From positions 1-20,077 of the forward strand of contig NZ_JOCB01000130.1 of the NCBI RefSeq assembly GCF_000718775.1: a stretch of 20,077 nucleotides of DNA. Reading direction: 5' to 3'. Below are positions 14,046 through 20,077 of this stretch, piece after piece. The number at the start of each line of letters is the position of its first letter. Position 1 is the stretch's first letter. A program made the translations under genes and the position numbers. The DNA is from Streptomyces sp. NRRL S-31 (GTDB lineage Bacteria; Actinomycetota; Actinomycetes; Streptomycetales; Streptomycetaceae). The notes under the pieces are model-generated. The model saw nothing but the letters and a program-made list of their open reading frames with translations. It was not told the DNA's origin and did not search any database.

Positions 14046-14420
14046 ATGGCAGATACGGAGCAGTCGCACCCGGAGACCGTCTCGGTGGAGATCAGCGGAT
14101 ATTCCAAGGACGACGCACGGCTCGTCTTCGAGGCGCTCAGCGCCTGCTTCGCCTCCGACCGGGCTCCCGAGGAAGTGCCCCAGCAACTCCACGAGACCCG
14201 GCCGATGGTGTGGCTGGGCACGTACGACGTCGCGGACGCCCGCGGGCACGGCTGTCCGCCGGTCCACCTGGACTCGCCCGTCCAGGCGGACGTCCAGGGC
14301 AGCTACTGGGCGGTGGAGCGCTTCCGCCACACGCTGGACTCGATGTTCACCGTGCGGGAGACCTGTACGGCCTCCGGTGACCAGGAGCGGGACCTGCACC
14401 TGCGGCTGGAGAGCCGCTGA
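14046..14420 (+). CDS. small conserved Streptomyces protein, unknown function
   Basis: 124 aa; the start is fixed by AAGGAG six bases before the ATG at 14046. The protein is soluble and acidic and begins with VSVEISGYSKDDARLVFEALSACF. It then has an LHETRPMVWLGTYDVADARG segment and a C-terminal beta-rich end (ERDLHLRLESR). I recognise it as a family of short cytosolic hypothetical proteins in Streptomyces, with no catalytic motif visible. A SigB-type promoter match upstream hints at stress or developmental expression. It converges on the broken tautomerase gene, with only five bases between the stop codons and a strong hairpin just beyond its stop. Confidence 0.75.
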   Translation: MADTEQSHPETVSVEISGYSKDDARLVFEALSACFASDRAPEEVPQQLHETRPMVWLGTYDVADARGHGCPPVHLDSPVQADVQGSYWAVERFRHTLDSMFTVRETCTASGDQERDLHLRLESR

Positions 14421-14434
14421 CGCCTTCAGGGCAG

Positions 14435-14465
14435 CGCCCCGGCCGGTTGACCGCCGGCCGGGGCG
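14435..14465. terminator. strong hairpin terminator at convergent 3' ends
   Basis: Perfect 12-bp stem CGCCCCGGCCGG/CCGGCCGGGGCG with a 7-nt loop, 14 nt after the stop of the small conserved gene. It also lies inside the last codons of the convergent tautomerase pseudogene, encoding its Ala/Gly/Pro-rich tail. Confidence 0.6.
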
Positions 14466-14792
14466 TACTGCGCTTCGCCGTGGCCGAAGGACCAGTCGGC
14501 GGAGCCGTTCTCGGTCAGGGTCACGAGGACGTTGTGCGGCTCGGTGCCGGTGCGCTCGTGGACCAGCCCGGCGATCCGCCGGTACAGCGCCCGCTTCAGG
14601 TCGTCGTCGCGGCCCGCGCGCAGGGTGATCGCGACGAAGACGACCGAGTCGTCCTTGGGTATGCCGAGGTGGTTGCCGTGCCGCAGGGTGCTGGTGACGC
14701 CGTCATGGCCGGTCAGCACCTGGAAACGGTCCTCGGGCGGGATGCCGAGCGTCTCCGTCAGGGCGTCGTGGACGGCCCGGCCGAGCGCGTCC

Positions 14793-17177
<2,385 letters not shown>

Positions 17178-17208
17178 GGGCCGGTCCGCCGCTCCCTAGG
17201 ATGAGCCC

Positions 17209-17766
17209 ATGTCACTCCCGCACGCGATCCTCACCGCCCTGCTGGAAAAGCCGTCGTCGGGGCTGGAGCTGACCCGCCGGTTCGACAAGTCGATCGGCTA
17301 CTTCTGGTCCGCGACGCACCAGCAGATCTACCGCGAGCTGGGGCGGCTGGAGGCCGGGGGCCTCATCCGCACGCTGCCCGCCGCACAGCCGGCCCGCGGG
17401 CAGAAGAAGAGCTACGAGGTGCTGCCCGCGGGCCGTGCCGAACTGGCCCGCTGGACCGCCGCCGCGCAGGACCCCAGGTCGCCGCGGGACCCGCTGCTGC
17501 TGCGGCTGCGCGCGGCGGCGGTGGTCGGCACCGCGGGCCTGGAGGCCGACCTGCGCCGCCATCTGGAGCTGCACCGGCGCCAGCTGGCCGAGTACCGGGA
17601 GATCGAGGAGCGCGACTTCCCGCCGGGCCGGGACACCCCGGGCGACCGGCTGCGCCACCTCGTCCTGCGCGCCGGGATCGACCTGGAGACCTTCTGGACC
17701 CGGTGGCTCGCCTCCGCCCTGACCGAGTTCGCCGAACTGCCCGGCGAGAAGCGGGAGGAGGGCTGA
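17209..17766 (+). CDS. PadR family transcriptional regulator
   Basis: 185 aa; the ATG at 17209 has AGGA seven bases upstream and lies 31 bp after fadH. The PadR winged helix (about 1-80) is typical: SLPHAILTALLEKPSSGLEL, then FWSATHQQIYRELGRLEAGGLI and a wing with KKSYEVLPAGRAELARW. A helical C-terminal dimerisation domain (about 90-180, PF10400-like) contains DPLLLRLRAAAVVG and HLELHRRQLAEYREIEERD. PadR proteins repress genes for detoxifying phenolics and similar compounds. Its position behind fadH and the perfect palindrome upstream of fadH argue for feedback control of this operon. Confidence 0.92.
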   Translation: MSLPHAILTALLEKPSSGLELTRRFDKSIGYFWSATHQQIYRELGRLEAGGLIRTLPAAQPARGQKKSYEVLPAGRAELARWTAAAQDPRSPRDPLLLRLRAAAVVGTAGLEADLRRHLELHRRQLAEYREIEERDFPPGRDTPGDRLRHLVLRAGIDLETFWTRWLASALTEFAELPGEKREEG

Positions 17767-17768
17767 CG

Positions 17769-17784
17769 GCGCCCTGACGGGCGC
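17769..17784. terminator. terminator hairpin after padR
   Basis: GCGCCC-TGAC-GGGCGC, a perfect 6-bp stem with a tetraloop, three bases after the padR stop. It is placed between convergent genes. Confidence 0.5.
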
Positions 17785-17838
17785 GCGGAGCCGGCACGAC
17801 TCCCGCCGGTCGCGACGCCTCCCGGGGCGGCAGCGCTC

Positions 17839-18432
17839 TCAGAGCCGGTACGGCTTCGAACGGCGGCGCAGTACCCAGCCGGTGGCCACGACCCCGGCCC
17901 CGACCAGCGCCGCGCCGACGCCCAGGGTCAGCGGGCCGTAGTCGCGGGCGGCGCCGCCGAGGCCGCCCATCACGCCCCGGGACGGCGCCGGGCTGGTGGT
18001 CGCCGAGATCGTCGGTTTCCTGGGCGCCGCCGGGAGCACCGGGTTCCCGGGCGTCGCCGAGACCGTCGGGCTCCTGGGCGCCGAGACGATCACCGACTGG
18101 CTGCCCGCGGTGCCGCCGCTGGAGCACATCACCACCACGGTGTACGTCCCCGGGCTCACCCCCGTCCAGGCGGCGGACTGGCTGACGGACGTACCGGACA
18201 GGGCCACCTGCCGGCCCTGGGCGAAGTTCGCCTGGCCGCTGGTGAGCAGCGCGGCGGTTCCCCAGGCGCCGTTGATCTGCGTGCACGCGCTGGTGACCAC
18301 GGAGACCGTGGAGCCGGCGGTGCTGACCGAGATGCCCGAGGCCGCGGCGGCCGGCCCGGCGAGCACGGCCGGGAGCGCGGCGGCTGCCGCCAGGGTCGGG
18401 CCGGAGCGGAGCAGGAGTCGCGAGGTGTGCAT
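17839..18432 (-). CDS. secreted, C-terminally membrane-anchored protein
   Basis: 197 aa from the ATG at 18432, with GGAGG seven bases upstream; longer frames to 18534 are not supported. An N-terminal signal peptide (HTSRLLLRSGPTLAAAAALP..GPAAA, cleaved near residue 30) precedes a Ser/Thr/Val-rich domain of about 90 residues with two cysteines (SACTQ and VMCSSG, probably disulphide-bonded). It contains SPGTYTVVVMC, an Ig-like end strand. A Pro/Ser/Thr stalk with repeated SPTVSAT / KPTISAT units follows, then one TM helix (LTLGVGAALVGAGVVATGWVL) and the basic tail RRRSKPYRL. There is no LPXTG motif, so anchoring is by the helix, not by sortase. Function is unknown. It converges on padR. Confidence 0.75.
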   Translation of the reverse strand: MHTSRLLLRSGPTLAAAAALPAVLAGPAAAASGISVSTAGSTVSVVTSACTQINGAWGTAALLTSGQANFAQGRQVALSGTSVSQSAAWTGVSPGTYTVVVMCSSGGTAGSQSVIVSAPRSPTVSATPGNPVLPAAPRKPTISATTSPAPSRGVMGGLGGAARDYGPLTLGVGAALVGAGVVATGWVLRRRSKPYRL

Positions 18433-18586
18433 GGGGTGGCCTCCGGCGGCACGGTCGGCGGTACGTCCCATGCGCCGCCGGGGGTCGGGGAACGCCCGTG
18501 CTGCCTCAACCGCAGCCAACGCCGCGCGGGGCACGCGCGCACCCGGTCGAGGCCCGATCAGGTGAGCGACTGCTCCGTCCGGCGTG

Positions 18587-18602
18587 CCGCGGCCCGCCGC
18601 GG
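18587..18602 (-). terminator. hairpin after the fibronectin-domain gene
   Basis: CCGCGG (18587-18592), CCCG loop, CCGCGG (18597-18602), next to the stop codon at 18604-18606. Short but GC-perfect. Confidence 0.35.
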
Positions 18603-18603
18603 G

Positions 18604-19572
18604 TCAGCCGCCCGTGGTCACCGTCCGCTCCGCCGACCAGCCGCCCCAGGTGCCGTCCGGCAGCCGCGCCCGCAGCCGTACCCGGTGGCGCTCCCCGGCG
18701 GCGGTGCCGAGGTAGAAGCTGTGGTGCGCCCGGCCGGGCGGCGGTGCGCCGCCCCAGACCAGCGAGGTGGCCGTGGTGCCGTCCAGCTGGATCCGGTACT
18801 CGGCGATCACCCCGTCCGCGCGCGGCGGGTTCCAGGCGAGGTCGACGTAGTAGGCGCCGCCGGAGCGGTGGGTCGCGGCGGTGAACCCGGTGGGCGCGGT
18901 GTTCCGGCCGTCGTCGCCACCCGGCGTGGCGAGGCGGACCGGTGAGCCGGCGGGGGAGAGGTTGTCGGCCGCGTCCCGGGCCCGCACGGTGAAGGCGTAC
19001 CGGTGGCCGGGGCGCAGGCCGGTGAGGACGGCGGCGGTCTGGTTCCCGCCCACGCTGTGGATCTTCACACCGCCCTGGTAGACGTCGTAGGACACCACGC
19101 CCCGGTCGTCCCGGGACGCGCCCCAGGACAGCCGGACGGCGCGGCTGCCCACGGCCCGTCCGGTGGTCCGCCCCGGCCGGGTGGGCGCCGAGTGGTCCGC
19201 CGCCGCCACGGCCGGCGTCCGTGCCCGCACCGTGCGGCTCGGCGGCCCCAGCCGGCCCTCGGCGTCCCGGGCGCGCACGGTGAACACATATGCGGTGGCG
19301 GGCCTGAGCCTGGTGATGTCCACCATGTGCTGCGCGCCCGGTACCTCGGTCACCTTCGTGGTGCCGCGATATACCTCGTAGGTGCGGATCCCGGCGTCGT
19401 CCGGTGCCGCGTTCCACATCACGTGCACGCTGGTGGCACTGCCCGCGGCGGCGGTGATCCCGGCCGGCGCGCCCGGCACCCGGCCCTCGTCGGCGGCCCC
19501 GCCCCGGCCGCAGGAGACGACCAGCAGCAACGCACCACAGACCGGTACGAGCGGCAACCGAACGCGTCGCAC
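18604..19572 (-). CDS. lipoprotein with three fibronectin type III domains
   Basis: 322 aa from a GTG at 19572, chosen because GGGGAGGAC lies eight bases upstream and because it places a lipobox correctly: RRVRLPLVPVCGALLLVVSC, with VVSC as the lipobox and Cys-20 as the lipidated residue. Three fibronectin type III modules follow at about 33-115, 125-212 and 222-320. The first two share the repeat ATSVHVMWNAAPDDAGIRTY / AVRLSWGASRDDRGVVSY and the end strand YVFTVRARDAEG / YAFTVRARDAAD. The third is more diverged, with VDLAWNPPRADGVIAEY. No catalytic domain is attached, so it is probably a surface binding or adhesion protein on the outer face of the membrane. Such FnIII modules in Streptomyces usually accompany glycan hydrolases; here they stand alone. 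Confidence 0.85.
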   Translation of the reverse strand: MRRVRLPLVPVCGALLLVVSCGRGGAADEGRVPGAPAGITAAAGSATSVHVMWNAAPDDAGIRTYEVYRGTTKVTEVPGAQHMVDITRLRPATAYVFTVRARDAEGRLGPPSRTVRARTPAVAAADHSAPTRPGRTTGRAVGSRAVRLSWGASRDDRGVVSYDVYQGGVKIHSVGGNQTAAVLTGLRPGHRYAFTVRARDAADNLSPAGSPVRLATPGGDDGRNTAPTGFTAATHRSGGAYYVDLAWNPPRADGVIAEYRIQLDGTTATSLVWGGAPPPGRAHHSFYLGTAAGERHRVRLRARLPDGTWGGWSAERTVTTGG

Positions 19573-19782
19573 GGCACAGTCCTCCCCGGACGGCCTCGGC
19601 ATCCTAAAGGTCCGGACCAATATGCCCGGCCGGTGGGGGCACGGCAAGGGGGCCGCGTTGGTGGCCACCCCCGGGCGTTACGTATGCTGGACTTCCCAAC
19701 GGCTGAACTGCCCGAGAGGGCAGGGGAGTTCATGCCCGTGGCGCGGACACGCTGTCGTCGCCGATCCCGCGCCGGCGTGGGT

Positions 19783-19823
19783 GGCCGGGGGGTCCGGGAC
19801 GCTACGGTCCGGACCCCCCGGCC
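19783..19823 (+). terminator. 15-bp perfect hairpin within the leader
   Basis: GGCCGGGGGGTCCGG (19783-19797) pairs perfectly with CCGGACCCCCCGGCC (19809-19823), loop of 11 nt. It is the strongest stem in the window. As it precedes the start of the last gene by about 170 nt on the same strand, it could act as a conditional terminator, or protect a 3' end of a short RNA. Confidence 0.5.
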
Positions 19824-19840
19824 CCTGTCGCCCCCCCCGG

Positions 19841-19861
19841 CCGCCCGAATGGGCGGATTTT
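19841..19861 (+). terminator. intrinsic-terminator-like hairpin with U-tract
   Basis: CCGCCC-GAAT-GGGCGG followed directly by ATTTT: the only stem in this window followed by a run of Ts, on the plus strand, upstream of the exported-protein gene. Confidence 0.4.
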
Positions 19862-19995
19862 CCCCGCCGTCCCCTTTCGGGGTCAGCGGCGTGCTCCATC
19901 CGGCCCCTTCGCGGCGACCCCTGTGGCCGCACACCCCTGGGCGCAGCACAGTGGGCGCGATGTCCGATTTGTCCCCTACGAGAGGGTTCCTCATC

Positions 19996-20077
19996 GTGCG
20001 TGTCCCGTCGCTGACGCTGGCCGCGGCCGGCGCCGCCCTGCTCGCCCCGGCGGCGCTGCCCGCCCCCGCCACCGCCG
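19996..20077 (+). CDS. start of an exported protein (truncated by window end)
   Basis: A GTG at 19996 with GAGAGGG nine bases upstream opens a frame that runs off the window. The 27 visible residues are a signal peptide: MRVPSLTLAAAGAALLAP then AALPAPATA, where ATA would be the cleavage site. Nothing can be said of the mature protein. Its long structured leader suggests post-transcriptional control, as known for several secreted cell-wall enzymes of actinobacteria, but that is inference. Confidence 0.65.
   Translation, partial: MRVPSLTLAAAGAALLAPAALPAPATA

Larger units (their letters stand above)
19683..19995 (+). promoter_or_regulatory. ~300-nt structured 5' leader (riboswitch/attenuator candidate)
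   Basis: A -10-like TATGCT (19683-19688) with TTGGTG 19 bp upstream suggests transcription from about 19695, far before the GTG at 19996. The leader contains, in order, a hairpin GAACT-GCCC-GAGA-GGGC-n-AGTTC (19705-19731, GNRA tetraloop) and a 15-bp perfect hairpin at 19783-19823. Next come CCGCCC-GAAT-GGGCGG followed by ATTTT (19841-19861), and CGCCG/CGGCG enclosing CCCC-TTTC-GGGG (19865-19891). No gene is supported on either strand between 19573 and 19995. The layout, an upstream folded part then terminator-like hairpins, is that of a riboswitch or attenuator, but I cannot match it to a known class. Confidence 0.45.

Noticed and set aside
19683..19891. Assignment of the leader as a ydaO c-di-AMP riboswitch
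   Set aside because: GCTGAAC, a stem and GGGGA are suggestive, but the GGAACC and GGGGUGAAU core boxes are not found by eye, so the class is left open.

Overview
This is a very GC-rich window in which almost every codon of the real genes ends in G or C. Clean GGAGG-type ribosome binding sites, GTG starts and families typical of the genus all point to a Streptomyces chromosome or a close relative. I see no tRNA, rRNA, CRISPR array, phage module or intact transposase. The region is accessory-type metabolism and regulation: oxidoreductases, hydrolases, secreted proteins and several one-component regulators, each with recognisable operators.

Layout. 1-173 is the 3' end of an upstream gene. 243-1728 holds a leaderless methyltransferase convergent with a GntR/HutC regulator that has a DasR-like operator. 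1881-5071 carries, all on the minus strand, a serine beta-lactamase-like hydrolase, an acetylxylan-esterase/cephalosporin-C-deacetylase-type hydrolase and a two-TM Rv1733c-like protein. 5340-6693 is a minus-strand operon of a cytosolic sulfite-oxidase-like molybdoenzyme and a flavin reductase. 6864-7678 is a tiny ORF coupled to a GNAT acetyltransferase. 7761-9427 is a divergent MarR regulator and polytopic membrane protein sharing two tandem operators. 9593-10548 is a possible leader ORF plus a PrmC/HemK-like methyltransferase. 10658-12733 is a PAS-PAS-GAF-PP2C (SpoIIE/RsbU-type) phosphatase. 13047-14420 is a secreted protein and a small conserved cytosolic protein.

The most distinctive part is 14426-17766. 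A tautomerase gene is interrupted by a 164-bp fold-back element with 21-bp perfect terminal inverted repeats (a MITE-like insertion). Removing exactly 164 bp restores a 137-codon reading frame. It lies divergent to a 2,4-dienoyl-CoA reductase gene (fadH) followed by a PadR regulator. The intergenic region carries two different palindromes, one TetR-like over the tautomerase promoter and one perfect 20-bp palindrome over the fadH -35. A related TetR-like site also sits over the beta-lactamase promoter, so one unlinked regulator may control both.

17839-20077 holds secreted or surface proteins: a C-terminally anchored protein, a lipoprotein with three fibronectin type III domains, and the start of another exported protein behind a ~300-nt highly structured leader that looks like a riboswitch or attenuator of unidentified class. 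No wholly new multi-gene system is evident. The strongest unusual signals are the fold-back insertion, the shared operators and the structured leader.
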